64,000 bases of DNA from Microbacterium halotolerans (GCF_003569805.1 NZ_KZ984054.1:186001-250000), one strand, 5' to 3'. Positions 11,513 through 21,186 are shown, counted from the first letter of the stretch. Numbers and translations: made by a program. The notes: a model not told the origin generated them from the letters alone.

Positions 11513-13020
11513 TGGCGCGCGCAGAGCTGATGGACTTCGACGAGGCACTCGAGAAGTTCGAGCCGGTGATCGGTCTCGAGGTGCACATCGAGCTGAACAC
11601 CAAGACGAAGATGTTCTCCGCCGCGGCGAACCCGGCGAACACCGAGAACCACGACGCAGAGCCGAACACGCTCGTCGCCCCCGTCGACATGGGCCTGCCC
11701 GGTTCGATGCCCGCGGTCAACGCCGAGGCCATCCGGAAGTCGATCACGCTGGGTCTTGCGCTCGGCTGCTCGATCGCGCCGTCGAGCCGCTTCGCCAGGA
11801 AGAACTACTTCTACCCAGACCTCGGCAAGAACTACCAGATCAGCCAGTACGACGAACCGATCGCATTCGAGGGCTCGGTCGAGGTCGACCTCGGCGACGG
11901 CGAGACGGTCGTCGTGCCGATCGAGCGCGCACACATGGAGGAGGACGCGGGCAAGCTCACCCACATGGGCGGAGCGGCCGGTCGCATCCAGGGCGCGTCG
12001 AGCTCACTGGTCGACTACAACCGCGCCGGAGTGCCGCTCGTCGAGATCGTGACGCACCCGATCTTCGGCGCCGAGCACCGCGCACCGGAGCTCGCGAAGG
12101 CGTATCTGGCCACCATCCGCGACATCGCGATCGCGACGGGCATCTCCGAGGCCCGGATGGAACGGGGCAACGTGCGCTGCGACGCGAACGTGTCGCTGCG
12201 CCCCCGCGGAACTGAGAAGCTCGGCACCCGAACCGAGACGAAGAACGTCAACTCGATGCGTTCGGTCGAGCGCGCCGTGCGCTATGAGATCCAGCGCCAG
12301 GCGGTGATCCTCGCCTCCGGCGGCACGATCACACAGGAGACCAGGCACTGGCACGAGGACACGGGGGAGACGTCGCCCGGTCGTCCGAAGTCGGATGCGG
12401 ACGACTACCGGTACTTCCCTGAACCCGACCTGCTGCCGGTCGCACCCAGTGAGGAACTGATCGAAGAGCTGCGTGCCGCGCTTCCCGAGGCGCCTGCCGT
12501 GCGCCGCCGCCGGCTGAAGGCGGAATGGGACTTCACCGACCTGGAACTGCAGGACGTCGTCAACGGCGGCCTGCTGAACGAGGTCGAGGCGACGGTCGCC
12601 GCTGGAGCCGCACCCCAGACCGCACGCAAGTGGTGGACGGGTGAGATCACCCGCGTCGCCAACGCGCAGGAGAGGGAGCCCGCCGCGCTGGTGGCTCCGG
12701 AGCAGGTCGCGTCGCTGCAGAAGCTGATCGACGACGGCACGCTCACCGACAAGCTCGCCCGCCAGGTGCTGGAGGGCGTGATCGCCGGCGAGGGAACGCC
12801 GCAGGAGGTCGTCGACGCTCGCGGATTGGCAGTCGTCTCCGACGACGGCGCGCTGATCGCCGCGATCGACGACGCCCTGGCCGCTCAGCCGGACGTGCTC
12901 GAGAAGATCCGTGGCGGCAAGGTGCAGGCCGCCGGGGCGATCATCGGTGCCGTGATGAAGGCGATGAAGGGCCAGGCCGACGCAGCCCGCGTGCGCGAGC
13001 TCATCCTGGAGCGCGCCTAG
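11512..13020 (+). CDS. gatB: Asp-tRNA(Asn)/Glu-tRNA(Gln) amidotransferase subunit B
   Basis: Kinase/transamidase subunit: it phosphorylates the misacylated aminoacyl group and amidates it with ammonia from GatA. The cradle domain motifs [36 protein letters not shown] and [12 protein letters not shown] are present, as is [16 protein letters not shown]. The C-terminal YqeY/tail domain binds tRNA ([20 protein letters not shown]). The ATG overlaps the gatA TGA by one base and follows a GGAGGGG site inside gatA, so translation is coupled. The length of 502 aa is normal. Confidence 0.97.
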   Translation: MARAELMDFDEALEKFEPVIGLEVHIELNTKTKMFSAAANPANTENHDAEPNTLVAPVDMGLPGSMPAVNAEAIRKSITLGLALGCSIAPSSRFARKNYFYPDLGKNYQISQYDEPIAFEGSVEVDLGDGETVVVPIERAHMEEDAGKLTHMGGAAGRIQGASSSLVDYNRAGVPLVEIVTHPIFGAEHRAPELAKAYLATIRDIAIATGISEARMERGNVRCDANVSLRPRGTEKLGTRTETKNVNSMRSVERAVRYEIQRQAVILASGGTITQETRHWHEDTGETSPGRPKSDADDYRYFPEPDLLPVAPSEELIEELRAALPEAPAVRRRRLKAEWDFTDLELQDVVNGGLLNEVEATVAAGAAPQTARKWWTGEITRVANAQEREPAALVAPEQVASLQKLIDDGTLTDKLARQVLEGVIAGEGTPQEVVDARGLAVVSDDGALIAAIDDALAAQPDVLEKIRGGKVQAAGAIIGAVMKAMKGQADAARVRELILERA

Positions 13021-13092
13021 CGCCTACTGCGCAGCCCTCGAACACACGGCGCTGTAAGTCGCGACGTCGGGGGTTGCGGGGAGAATAGGGGC

Positions 13093-14343
13093 ATGGGGCG
13101 ATCGGACGGCAGCGGAAGGCGCGTGTCTGCGCCGGATGCCGACGACTCCGACACAGGCGTCCTGCACATCGACATGGACGCGTTCTTCGCGGCCGTCGAG
13201 GTGCTGCACGACCCGTCGCTTGCAGGCAAGCCGGTCGTGATCGGGGCTCCGGATGGCCGGTCGGTCGTCTCCAGCGCCTCGTACGAAGCGCGCCGGTACG
13301 GAGTGCGCTCGGCGATGCCGATGGCACGTGCGCTGCAGCTGTGCCCGCGCGCGACGGTGGTGCCGCCGAGCTTCACGCGTTATCGAGAGGCATCGGCCCA
13401 GGTGATGGACATCTTTCGGCAGATCACCCCGCTGGTCGAACCGCTGTCGATCGACGAGGCCTTCCTTGATGTGCGCGGGGCCAAGAGGCTGTGGGGCAGT
13501 CCAGGCGAGATCGCCCGGATGATCCGGCGCCGGGTGACAGCCGAGACCGGGCTGGTCTGCAGCGTCGGCGTCGCCGCGACGAAGCACGTGGCGAAGATGG
13601 CGTCGACGATGTCGAAGCCCGATGGGCTGCTGATCGTGCCGGCACAGGAGACCGCTGACTTCCTCGCGCCTCTGCCGGTGCGCACGATCTGGGGCGTCGG
13701 GCCCAAGGCCGCGGAGGCGCTCGAAGCGCGGGCCGTGCGGACCATAGAGGACGTGCGCCGCACGCCCCACCATGTGCTCGCCAGAGTGCTCGGCGAATCG
13801 GGAGCGCGAAGGGTGGCGGAGCTCGCCGTCGGCGATGATCCGCGCGAGGTGCAGACGGAGCGGGTTGAGAAGAGCATCAGCCACGAGGAGACGTTCGCCG
13901 ACGACGTGCGCGACCCTGAAGCGCTGCGGGCGGAGCTGCTGCGCCTTGCGGACCGCGTGGCGGTGCGGTTGCGCAGGGCCGGGATGGAAGCCGCCGGAGC
14001 GGCCATCAAGGTGCGCTTCGCCGACTTCACCACCATCACGCGCTCGCAGGCGCTTCATGAGCCGACTGACCTCGGCCAGCGCCTGGGCGAAGCGGCGCGC
14101 GAGCTGTTCGCCGCCGTGGACAGGCACGATCCGGTGCGGCTGATCGGAGTGCGGGCCGAGCGCCTCCGGCCCGCGGGATCGTCTGCACTGGCGCTCTGGG
14201 ACGAGGATGCGGACTGGCGCCGCGCAGAGGGCGCGCTCGACGACGCCGTCGCGCGCTTCGGGGCGGGAGCGCTCACGCGCGCGACCTTCCTGGGGCGTGG
14301 GGCTGCGCATGTTCCGCCGCGACCGCCGGAGATCTCGGACTGA
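13093..14343 (+). CDS. dinB: DNA polymerase IV (Y-family, DinB)
   Basis: Error-prone translesion polymerase. The metal-binding carboxylates are Asp27 in HIDMDAFF and Asp121/Glu122 in SIDEAFLDV. The steric-gate region FFAAVE, the thumb helix-hairpin-helix (TIWGVGPKAAEALEARAV) and a C-terminal little-finger domain follow. The length of 416 aa is within the family range. No beta-clamp motif is obvious at the C terminus. A 72-nt gap separates it from gatB. I see no LexA/SOS-box-like palindrome there, so damage induction cannot be claimed from the sequence. Confidence 0.95.
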   Translation: MGRSDGSGRRVSAPDADDSDTGVLHIDMDAFFAAVEVLHDPSLAGKPVVIGAPDGRSVVSSASYEARRYGVRSAMPMARALQLCPRATVVPPSFTRYREASAQVMDIFRQITPLVEPLSIDEAFLDVRGAKRLWGSPGEIARMIRRRVTAETGLVCSVGVAATKHVAKMASTMSKPDGLLIVPAQETADFLAPLPVRTIWGVGPKAAEALEARAVRTIEDVRRTPHHVLARVLGESGARRVAELAVGDDPREVQTERVEKSISHEETFADDVRDPEALRAELLRLADRVAVRLRRAGMEAAGAAIKVRFADFTTITRSQALHEPTDLGQRLGEAARELFAAVDRHDPVRLIGVRAERLRPAGSSALALWDEDADWRRAEGALDDAVARFGAGALTRATFLGRGAAHVPPRPPEISD

Positions 14344-14386
14344 CGCGAGCAGGACGTCGGTGAGAGCAGATCGGGCCGATCCGGAG

Positions 14387-14398
14387 TAGGTTGGAGGT
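14387..14398 (+). promoter_or_regulatory. -10 box and 6-nt spacer, promoter of the GerW-like gene
   Basis: TAGGTT at 14387-14392 followed by GGAGGT and the ATG. The spacer itself resembles a Shine-Dalgarno site, so both leaderless and leadered starts are conceivable. Confidence 0.45.
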
Positions 14399-14719
14399 AT
14401 GCCCAACATCGCACTGGAACTCGGCAAGATCACGAACCGTGCCGGCGTGAACGCCGTCTACGGTGAGAAGCAGGAAGTCGACGGCGTCACGATCGTCCCT
14501 GTGGCCGCGGCCTGGTCGGGCTTCGGCGGCGGCGACGAAGAGGGCAAGGGCTCAGGCGGCGGTGGCGGCAGCATCTCCATGCCGCTCGGCGTCTACGTGC
14601 GCCGACCGGAGGGGCTGCGTTTTGAGCCGAACATCATCGCACTGCTGGCGGTATCGGTTCCGGTGATCTGCGTGGCAGGGCGCGCCCTGCGCAAGATCAT
14701 CCGTGCCCTCAAGAAGTAG
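14399..14719 (+). CDS. GerW/YtfJ-family protein, 106 aa
   Basis: Resembles the N-terminal domain of the YtfJ/GerW spore-protein family. It has VYGEKQEVDGVTIVPVAAAW, then a glycine-rich loop (GFGGGDEEGKGSGGGGG), then MPLGVYVRRPEGLRFEP. A single hydrophobic segment (IIALLAVSVPVICVAG) and a basic tail end the protein. Actinobacteria carry such proteins without sporulating, so the family name says little about function here. It overlaps the next gene by 17 nt, so the pair is coupled. I propose no function beyond a small membrane-tethered protein. Confidence 0.75.
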   Translation: MPNIALELGKITNRAGVNAVYGEKQEVDGVTIVPVAAAWSGFGGGDEEGKGSGGGGGSISMPLGVYVRRPEGLRFEPNIIALLAVSVPVICVAGRALRKIIRALKK

Positions 14720-15284
14720 CGACGCCTTTGCGGCATCGTTCGATGTCGCCTTCGACACGGTGCTCCGGCGCGTGCGCGCCCTCGATGTCGGGCTGCCGCG
14801 CGTCGTCATCGACGGACGCAGCGGTTCGGGCAAGACAACCATCGCGGCGCGGCTTCGCGACGCGTGGGCCCGCCACGAGACGCCGCTCCTGATCGCGCTC
14901 GACGACTTCTACCCTGGGTGGGACGGGCTCGCGTCAGCGAGCACGATCGTCGCCGACGACATCCTGGCACCCATCGCCGCAGGGCGACCAGGACAGTTCC
15001 GCCGATGGGACTGGGCATCCGGAACTCTCGGCGCGAGTGTCAGCATCGCACCCGACACCGCACTGATCATCGAAGGCGCGGGTGCGCTCACTCCGCGCAC
15101 GCAGGAGATCGCCGATCTGACCGTCTGGCTGGACGCCTCGGAAGTCTCGCGCCGAGAGCGGGCGCTGGCCCGCGACGGCGAGACCTACGCGCCGCACTGG
15201 GAGCGCTGGGCGACGCAGGAGCGTGCGCACATCGCCACCCACGATCCCGCTGCGCTCGCGGACCTCCGGTTCGAGCTGCACTAG
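14703..15284 (+). CDS. P-loop kinase related to uridine/pantothenate kinases
   Basis: A 193-aa ATP-binding protein. Walker A is GRSGSGKTT at about residues 39-47. A kinase-type aspartate pair is seen in LLIALDDFYPGWDGL, and an uncharged substrate segment ends in LIIEGAGALT. The overall pattern matches small uridine-kinase-like P-loop proteins of actinobacteria, whose substrate is unknown to me. The GTG start lies inside the previous gene (17-nt overlap), indicating coupling. It converges on the TPR gene, with only 29 nt between their stops and no clear terminator. Confidence 0.75.
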   Translation: MPSRSSDAFAASFDVAFDTVLRRVRALDVGLPRVVIDGRSGSGKTTIAARLRDAWARHETPLLIALDDFYPGWDGLASASTIVADDILAPIAAGRPGQFRRWDWASGTLGASVSIAPDTALIIEGAGALTPRTQEIADLTVWLDASEVSRRERALARDGETYAPHWERWATQERAHIATHDPAALADLRFELH

Positions 15285-15313
15285 CGACTCGTACGGCGCC
15301 GAGTGCGGGTTGC

Positions 15314-18088
15314 CTAATCACCCAGCTCCGCCAGTCCGCTGTGCGCGGCTTCGAGGATGCCGGAATCGTCGGCGGGGTCGAGGCGGTCGATGAGTTCGCG
15401 GTAGACGACGGCTGCTTCGTCCGTGCGGCCCGCGGCCGTGAGCGCCGTGGCGCGATGGATGTCGGAGAGCCGTGCGAACTGCGGCATGCCGCGGCTGTCA
15501 GCCGCCTCAGCTGTCTCGCGCAGCGCGCCGATCGCCTCGTCGCGGCGGCCGAGTGCGAGCAGCGCCCTGCCGCGGGAGATGCGCGCGTCCAGCGCCCTGT
15601 CCCACAACTCGGCGGCTTCCGCTGCGCCGATGGCCTCGTCGAGCACCGCAACACCCGCGTCGTTCCCGGCACCGGCGCTGAACCAGCCGTGCAGCTGCTG
15701 CGCGCGTGCCAGCAGTGCGGGAACGCCGGAGCGCCTGGCGAGTTCCACACCCTCCGCGGCGGTGTCCACTGCGTCCTCATCGTCGACGTCGTGCAGCAGA
15801 GACGCCACGTCGAGCGTCACGGCCGCCGCTCTGTCCCAGATCTCCGCATCCGCCGCGACGCGTGCCGCCCATGTCCAGACGCGGTACGCGACCGCCAGCT
15901 CGCCGCATTCCGCCGCAGCTCGGCCCAGTCCGCTCGCGACGCGTGAGAGGACGACGGGGTCCTCCTCGCCCGACTCGTGCATGGCGTCGAACGCGAGCTG
16001 GAAGTTCTCCAGCGCTGCCTGAGCCTGTCCCGCATCGAGCTGCAACGATGCCAGCGTGTGCCGCTGGCCGGGAAGCGCCTGTCCTACCTGCTCGAAGCTT
16101 CGGATGGCGTATGCCGCGCGGGCGCTCGCCTCGCGGGGGCGGCCGAGATCGGCATAGATCTGCGCGGCGAGCATGGCCGAGTTGCCGACGGCGATGGGAT
16201 CTTCGGCTCGCGCGGCGTCGGCGATGAGCCGTTCGCTCGCGGTCGCCGCCTCGTCGAAGCGCGCCTTCGACGCCATCGAGATCGTGACGACCCTCCTGGC
16301 GGTGAGCATCACGGTGTCTGCGGCGCGCGGGTCCTCGAGTGCCAGCGCGGCGACCTCACCGGCCTCCTCGAACAGCTCCGCGCGCGTGAGGGCCTCGAGA
16401 TGGGCGTCGACGAGCCCTGGCCACAGCATGTTCTCGTCGTCGTCGGGGAGGGTCAGCGCGGCCTCGCGCACGGCGGCGAGGGCGGCGTCCACGCCGCCGG
16501 TCGGCGTCTCCGGGGCATCGAACTGGGTGGCGGCGAGCGTGATGAGCAGGTCGACCAGCAGCGAGGGGTCGCCGCCCTGCGATCTGGCGCGTTCGATCTC
16601 CGCGGCGATCTCGTCGACATCGTCGCGCGATGCGTTGCCGAGCATCTTCAGCCCGAGCCGCTCCTCGGCATCGGCATAGTCGTGCCAACCGGCTTCGCGC
16701 ATCGCCGCGACGCGTGCGCGGTGATGCGCCATCGCTGACGCCTCGTCGTCGTCGCCCAGCGCCGCCCACACGCGCACCGTGTGCAGGGGAGGGGCAGCAC
16801 CCGGCGTCGCCGTCTGCACACCGCGCGCCGCGGCCTCATCCGCTCGTGCCAGGTGACCGCCCGCCACCAGACGTCGAGCTTCGATCAGCCACCCGCGGGC
16901 ATCGGACGGTTCCGGATGCGCCGACGCGAGTGGCGCGTACGTCTCGGCATCTGAGAAGGGCAGATCGTACCGTTCCGTACGAAGCGCGCGCGCGGCGGCG
17001 AGGTCGCGGGCGCAGCGGTCGTTGCCGTTGCGCCCGTCGAAGGCGGCGCCGATGCGCTCCGCGATGCTCCAGGCGCGATCGCGGAACTCGCTCACCGTGT
17101 GCTGACGTTTCCGCTCGCCGAACAGGCGCGCGATGTTCTCGCCGTCGGATCCGACGAGCTCACGCTCGCCCGCGCCTGCCTCGACCGCTGCGTCGAGCAG
17201 CACCGCGATGGAACGCAGTACGCCCATGTGATGCTGATCGGAGAACGCGTCGACGGTGAACCCGCTGAGATGCCGCTGCAGCAGCTCGAGACCGCGCTCG
17301 ACGTTGCCTGTCACGGCGCAGAACTCGAGATGGAAGCGCACCATCGAGATCGCGTCGGGGTTGGTGCGCGCGGCACGGTAGCTGCGCGCGTGCACGATCA
17401 TCGCCTCGTCGCCGCTGCCAGCGCGCAGCAGCGGCAGCAGCGCCTGCGCATCGGCGAACTCCGGTTCCTCCCCGCAGGAGAGATCCTGGTCGTGGATCTC
17501 CCGCCACAGCCGCAGCGCCTGGCCGTCGTCGCCCTGAAGAGCGGCGAAACCGGCGTCCGTCGATCGCTGGCACGCCTCGCAGTGCGAGTATTCGTCGCGC
17601 GGCGTGAGCTCGCGCGCCGTCATATGACGTTCGGCCGCCTCGAAGTCGCCGAGCGCGATGGCCACGTCGCGGCGGGCCTGGTGCACGCCGTTCTGGCTCA
17701 GCCCCGCCTCGCGGAAGCGCCGCTCCATGTCGCTGAGCACCTGCTCGATGCGGGCGATCGGGAAGCGACTGTTGCCGGCCAGCAGCCCGGCGATCCACTT
17801 GTGCTGGAACAGCAGGTCGGGCCCGTCGTCCGTCCGCGCGATCGGGAAGCGCGCGGGATCGGAGTCGTGCTTCGCGACGCACCACGCGAACGAGGAGAGC
17901 ATCGTGTCGGCGTCGTTCAGCCAGTGCGCGATGTCGGTCTGCAGCATGCGGGCGCGGTAGCACGTGTCGTCAGCACCGGCCTCGTCGGCCAGCCGCACGG
18001 CCTGCGCGACCTGTTCGTGCGCCTGGTCCGCGTACTCTCCCTGCTCGATCCGGTCGAGGATCCGTTCTGCCTCTGGTGCGGTGCTCAC
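15314..18088 (-). CDS. Large TPR protein (924 aa) coupled to an HSP90-like ATPase
   Basis: All-helical repeat protein with no signal peptide, membrane segment or enzymatic motif. Repeat-like pairs recur to the C terminus, for example YADLGRPREASARAAYAIRS, LQLDAGQAQAALENFQLAFD and RGRALLALGRRDEAIGALRE. The N-terminal part (LDRIEQGEYADQAHEQVAQA) is also helical. Its GTG overlaps the TGA of the upstream HSP90-like gene as GTGA, so the two should be made together. In eukaryotes TPR proteins are the classic HSP90 co-chaperones; whether this bacterial pair interacts is inference from coupling. The protein is too divergent for me to place in a named family. Confidence 0.8.
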   Translation of the reverse strand: MSTAPEAERILDRIEQGEYADQAHEQVAQAVRLADEAGADDTCYRARMLQTDIAHWLNDADTMLSSFAWCVAKHDSDPARFPIARTDDGPDLLFQHKWIAGLLAGNSRFPIARIEQVLSDMERRFREAGLSQNGVHQARRDVAIALGDFEAAERHMTARELTPRDEYSHCEACQRSTDAGFAALQGDDGQALRLWREIHDQDLSCGEEPEFADAQALLPLLRAGSGDEAMIVHARSYRAARTNPDAISMVRFHLEFCAVTGNVERGLELLQRHLSGFTVDAFSDQHHMGVLRSIAVLLDAAVEAGAGERELVGSDGENIARLFGERKRQHTVSEFRDRAWSIAERIGAAFDGRNGNDRCARDLAAARALRTERYDLPFSDAETYAPLASAHPEPSDARGWLIEARRLVAGGHLARADEAAARGVQTATPGAAPPLHTVRVWAALGDDDEASAMAHHRARVAAMREAGWHDYADAEERLGLKMLGNASRDDVDEIAAEIERARSQGGDPSLLVDLLITLAATQFDAPETPTGGVDAALAAVREAALTLPDDDENMLWPGLVDAHLEALTRAELFEEAGEVAALALEDPRAADTVMLTARRVVTISMASKARFDEAATASERLIADAARAEDPIAVGNSAMLAAQIYADLGRPREASARAAYAIRSFEQVGQALPGQRHTLASLQLDAGQAQAALENFQLAFDAMHESGEEDPVVLSRVASGLGRAAAECGELAVAYRVWTWAARVAADAEIWDRAAAVTLDVASLLHDVDDEDAVDTAAEGVELARRSGVPALLARAQQLHGWFSAGAGNDAGVAVLDEAIGAAEAAELWDRALDARISRGRALLALGRRDEAIGALRETAEAADSRGMPQFARLSDIHRATALTAAGRTDEAAVVYRELIDRLDPADDSGILEAAHSGLAELGD

Positions 18089-19941
18089 CGTTCTCCCTCT
18101 GTTCCGAAGACGTCGATTCCGTTCGTGACGCCGGCGCTGAGAGCGACCATGTCGCCGAGCGCGTCGGTGAGCATGGCACGGTCCGCTGCGGTGAGCGGCC
18201 GGTGCGAGCTCAGCAGCGACTGCACGTATACGAGCTTCGTGGTCCGGTCGAAGACGAGGCCGTCGTCGATCGACGCGATCTGCCGCACAAGCGGATTCGA
18301 CCAGTTCAGGCAGAGCCTGATGCCGAGCGTGCGGGCCTCGTCGCGGCGCCTGGAATCGAGGATGGCTCCGACGTCGTCGAGGACGTCGCCCCACAGCGAA
18401 TCCGATGCCTGCCCCTTCGCCTCATCGAGCTCGCGGCGCTTGATCGTCTCGGGATCGGCGACGCACAGGCCTGGCACGCTCTTCGGCGAGAAGGCGCGGA
18501 CGATCACATCCGCGCGCGTCTCGGCCAGCGCAGTGCGCGCCCGCTGCTCGAGGGCGCGCACCGCGTCGAGATCGTCGAGCGGCGGCGGGCTCAGCTCGTC
18601 GAGCAGATCGTCGACGCGCACTCGGGTCACTCGTGCCCCGGTGAGGGCCGGCAGCCGCCTCAGCAGGTCGGCGTCGTATGAGTAGCCCGCGTTGATGACG
18701 GGCGCGTCCTCGGCGGCCACGGCGGCGATCTGGCGGAACTCGTCGACCGTCTCGACGTAGCGCAGTTCGCCGCCGGACGTTGTGAGCTCGTCGACCGTGT
18801 GAGTGCCCCGCGACGTTTCGAGCGTCAGCCACGGCAGCACGGCGCGCGCGAGGTCGTCGTCGTGCACGGCCATGGCCTTCAGCGCCATCTGGTGCACGGA
18901 CAGGAACTCCTGGAACCGCCACGGCTCATCGCGGGAGAGCCGGATGATCCACGCGCGCAGCGCTTCGCCGAGCCGTTCGCGCGTGATCTCGAGGGAGACG
19001 TCCTCGACGAACGATTCCCGAGACGCCGTCGGCGTGAGGCTCTCCGTGTCGATCACGGCGCGGACGAAGAACGCCCACGGCGGCAGCAGGCGATCGAGCT
19101 GGTCGCTGACGAGCATCCGGCCGAGATAGACCGTGCTGGGCTGACGCATGCCGGGCGGAGCCGAGAAGGGCAGCACGAACGCGACGCCGGTCGTTCCGGT
19201 TTCCGCGACCGAGAGCGGGATCACGTCGAGGGGCTCCCGGCCGAGCATCTCCGAGCCGAGCTCGTCGAGCTCCTCATCCGTCGCATCCGGATCGAGGAAC
19301 ACGGCGCGGCGAGTCACCTGATCGCGGCTGCCGTCGGCGTTCGCGACCGTGACACGCACCGGGAGATACCCGCCGAAGCGCTCTGCGAGCCCTGTGACGC
19401 GCCCCCGCGCGAGCAGCGAGGCCTCATCCGGACGAGGAACGAGCACCACCTCGGTGCCGATCGGGAGCTCGGCGGTCGCGGCTTCGTCGAGTTCGCGGAC
19501 GCGGAACTCGCCCGTCGCGTCACCTACCCACTCGATCGCGGGCGCACCCGACGCCGATCGGCTGATCACCGTGATCCGGTCGGCGACCATGAAGCAGCTC
19601 AGCAGGCCGATGCCGAACTGCCCGAGGAAGCTCTCGCGGCGCACCTGCAGCAGTTCGTCCCGCTTGGAGCTTCGCCCGACGGTCGAGAGCAGTTCTGCGG
19701 CCTCGTCCGCGGTGAGCCCCGCGCCGTTGTCGCGGAAACGGAACGCGCGCCCGTCCTCGGCCGGAACGATCTCGATCAGCCCGGCAGGGGCATCCGGATG
19801 ATCGTCCGCTCTGGCGCGGATCGCGTCGCGTCCGTTCTGCAGGAGTTCGCGCAGGAACACCTGCGGGCTGGAGTAGATGTGGCGGCTGAGCAGATCGACG
19901 ACGCTGCGCAGATCGACCTGGAAAGGACGGGATGCGGACAC
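18085..19941 (-). CDS. HSP90-family (HtpG-like) ATPase
   Basis: GHKL-ATPase chaperone of the HSP90 type, 618 aa. The N-terminal domain has HIYSSPQVFLRELLQNGRDA, with the Mg/ATP-binding Asn in place. It also has FRDNGAGLTADEAAELL (DNGxG) and GQFGIGLLSCFMVADRITV (GxxGxG lid). The middle domain is more divergent from E. coli HtpG, and the C-terminal dimerisation region is poorly recognisable. The start is chosen at the GTG 7 nt after TAGATT (minus strand); a GTG two codons upstream would lie only 1 nt from that box. It is coupled to the large TPR protein downstream. It may be a specialised paralogue rather than the housekeeping HtpG. Confidence 0.85.
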   Translation of the reverse strand: MSASRPFQVDLRSVVDLLSRHIYSSPQVFLRELLQNGRDAIRARADDHPDAPAGLIEIVPAEDGRAFRFRDNGAGLTADEAAELLSTVGRSSKRDELLQVRRESFLGQFGIGLLSCFMVADRITVISRSASGAPAIEWVGDATGEFRVRELDEAATAELPIGTEVVLVPRPDEASLLARGRVTGLAERFGGYLPVRVTVANADGSRDQVTRRAVFLDPDATDEELDELGSEMLGREPLDVIPLSVAETGTTGVAFVLPFSAPPGMRQPSTVYLGRMLVSDQLDRLLPPWAFFVRAVIDTESLTPTASRESFVEDVSLEITRERLGEALRAWIIRLSRDEPWRFQEFLSVHQMALKAMAVHDDDLARAVLPWLTLETSRGTHTVDELTTSGGELRYVETVDEFRQIAAVAAEDAPVINAGYSYDADLLRRLPALTGARVTRVRVDDLLDELSPPPLDDLDAVRALEQRARTALAETRADVIVRAFSPKSVPGLCVADPETIKRRELDEAKGQASDSLWGDVLDDVGAILDSRRRDEARTLGIRLCLNWSNPLVRQIASIDDGLVFDRTTKLVYVQSLLSSHRPLTAADRAMLTDALGDMVALSAGVTNGIDVFGTEGER

Positions 19942-19954
19942 GCTCACCAATCTA
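19942..19954 (-). promoter_or_regulatory. -10 box of the HSP90-like/TPR operon
   Basis: TAGATT on the minus strand (19949-19954) with 7 nt to the preferred GTG. It decides the start codon of the HSP90-like gene. Confidence 0.45.
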
Positions 19955-19972
19955 CGCAGGACAGCCTGAGCG

Positions 19973-20455
19973 TCATTCGCCGTGGAGCTCGTCGGCGGCC
20001 GTGACGAGGCCGTCGAGGCGGTAGCCGAGCCAGTCGAACACCGCGAAGCGCGGATCCTCCGGATCGTGCGCCGTCTCCGCGCTGATGCCGAGCCGGCTGG
20101 CGATGACCAGACGAAGCGAGGTGAGGGTGCGCAGCCACGCTTCCGTCGCCTCCTCGTCGAGGGCCAGGTCGACCGGCGCGAACTCGTCGGTCTCGCCGCT
20201 GTCGGTGACCTTCTCGAGCGCTCGGCGGACCATGCTCGCGTCGCGAGCACGCCGATGCAGCAGGTCGCCCCTGGTGAGTGAGCGGAACTCGTTCGACGCT
20301 TCGGAGTCATCCGGATAGACGTCCGGAGCGAGGCGTTCGACGGCCGGATCGTCCGACGGCGTGCCGTTGACGAGGTCCGCGAACTGGCGCACCAGGTCTT
20401 CCAGATGCTCGACCTCGATGCGCGTCATCGTGAGCATCAGCATCTTCTCGCTCAT
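19973..20455 (-). CDS. DUF2017-family protein
   Basis: A 160-aa soluble, acidic, mostly helical protein. It follows clpS with an ATGA overlap, the usual place for DUF2017 proteins in actinobacteria, which is the main ground for the name. Recognisable segments are VEHLEDLVRQFADLV near the N terminus and TEAWLRTLTSLRLVIASRLG near residue 115. The function of the family is unknown to me; the constant company of ClpS suggests a link to ATP-dependent proteolysis. The ATG is fixed by overlap with the clpS stop. Confidence 0.85.
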   Translation of the reverse strand: MSEKMLMLTMTRIEVEHLEDLVRQFADLVNGTPSDDPAVERLAPDVYPDDSEASNEFRSLTRGDLLHRRARDASMVRRALEKVTDSGETDEFAPVDLALDEEATEAWLRTLTSLRLVIASRLGISAETAHDPEDPRFAVFDWLGYRLDGLVTAADELHGE

Positions 20456-20742
20456 GGTGTTCCCTCCCGCACGGTGGCCCAGAGGCCGTAGTCGTGCATC
20501 GCCTGCGCGTGCAGTTCCATCTGCTCGCGGGCGCCTTCCGCGACGATCGCGTGGCCGTCGTTGTGTACGGCGAGCATGAGCCGCTGGGCCTTCTCCGGGC
20601 TGTAGCCGAAGTGCTCGCGGAACACGCGGACGACGTAGCTCATCAGATTGACCGGGTCGTCCCAGACGATCGTCTGCCAGGGGCCGGATGAGGAAGGCTG
20701 CAGGTCGATTTGCTCGTCGAGTTCGGGAAGCGCGATGCTCAT
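20452..20742 (-). CDS. clpS: ClpS, adaptor of the ClpAP/ClpCP protease
   Basis: Adaptor that delivers N-degron substrates to the Clp unfoldase. The core is WQTIVWDDPVNLMSYVVRVF, with the DDPVN motif whose Asn/Asp contact the substrate N terminus. FGYSPEKAQRLMLAVHNDGH and the final E-x-A-E-like helix follow. The length of 96 aa is normal. The ATG overlaps the TGA of the upstream metallopeptidase; a GTG two codons further upstream is possible. It is the central gene of a three-gene coupled set: zincin, clpS, DUF2017. Confidence 0.95.
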   Translation of the reverse strand: MSIALPELDEQIDLQPSSSGPWQTIVWDDPVNLMSYVVRVFREHFGYSPEKAQRLMLAVHNDGHAIVAEGAREQMELHAQAMHDYGLWATVREGTP

Positions 20743-21146
20743 GCCCACCCCAGCTCGTGCAGCCGATCGTCGTCGATTCCGTAGAAGTGCCCGATCTCGT
20801 GCACCAGCGTCGTGTGCACCTCATCGCGGAGCTCGTCCTCCGTGGCGCAGCGGACGAGATGCGGTTCGCGGTAGACGATGATGCGGTCGGGAAGATCGCC
20901 CATGCCGTAGCGATCGCGTTCGGTGAGCGCGAGCCCGTCGTACAGTCCGAGGAGCCCGAGCGAGCCGTCCTCAGGGCGATCCTCGACGACGAACACCACG
21001 TTGTCGAGCCCGTCGACCATGTCGTCGGGCAGCAGGTCGAGCTCGTCGATCACGAGACGCTCGAACTCGTCAGCATCCATCCGCATCGCAGGCTCCTCCT
21101 GACCGGCCGCGGCATCGGCGCGGTCAGCGGGATCGGGAGCGCTCAT
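20739..21146 (-). CDS. Minimal zincin-like metallopeptidase family protein
   Basis: A 135-aa protein of the small single-domain zincin type. The zinc site is HEIGHFYGIDDDRLHELGW near the C terminus, an extended HExxHxxGxxD motif. The domain proper starts at MRMDADEFERLVIDELDLLP; the 20 residues before it are an acidic extension. The ATG at 21146 is preferred because a GGAAGG site precedes it. The internal ATG (MRMDADEF) would give the bare domain. No signal peptide is present, so it is cytoplasmic. It heads the clpS set; substrates are unknown. Confidence 0.88.
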   Translation of the reverse strand: MSAPDPADRADAAAGQEEPAMRMDADEFERLVIDELDLLPDDMVDGLDNVVFVVEDRPEDGSLGLLGLYDGLALTERDRYGMGDLPDRIIVYREPHLVRCATEDELRDEVHTTLVHEIGHFYGIDDDRLHELGWA

Positions 21147-21180
21147 GGGTGCGGGCCTTCCGTTGCAGCATGTTCGTTCC

Positions 21181-21186
21181 AGTCTA
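21181..21186 (-). promoter_or_regulatory. -10 box of the zincin-clpS-DUF2017 operon
   Basis: TAGACT on the minus strand, about 35 nt upstream of the ATG. This transcript would carry a short leader with a Shine-Dalgarno site, unlike the leaderless neighbours. Confidence 0.45.

Noticed and set aside
17099..18685. Plus-strand frame of 528 codons opposite the TPR/HSP90 genes
   Set aside because: Antisense shadow of two coupled genes; composition is low-complexity Arg/Ala/Ser.
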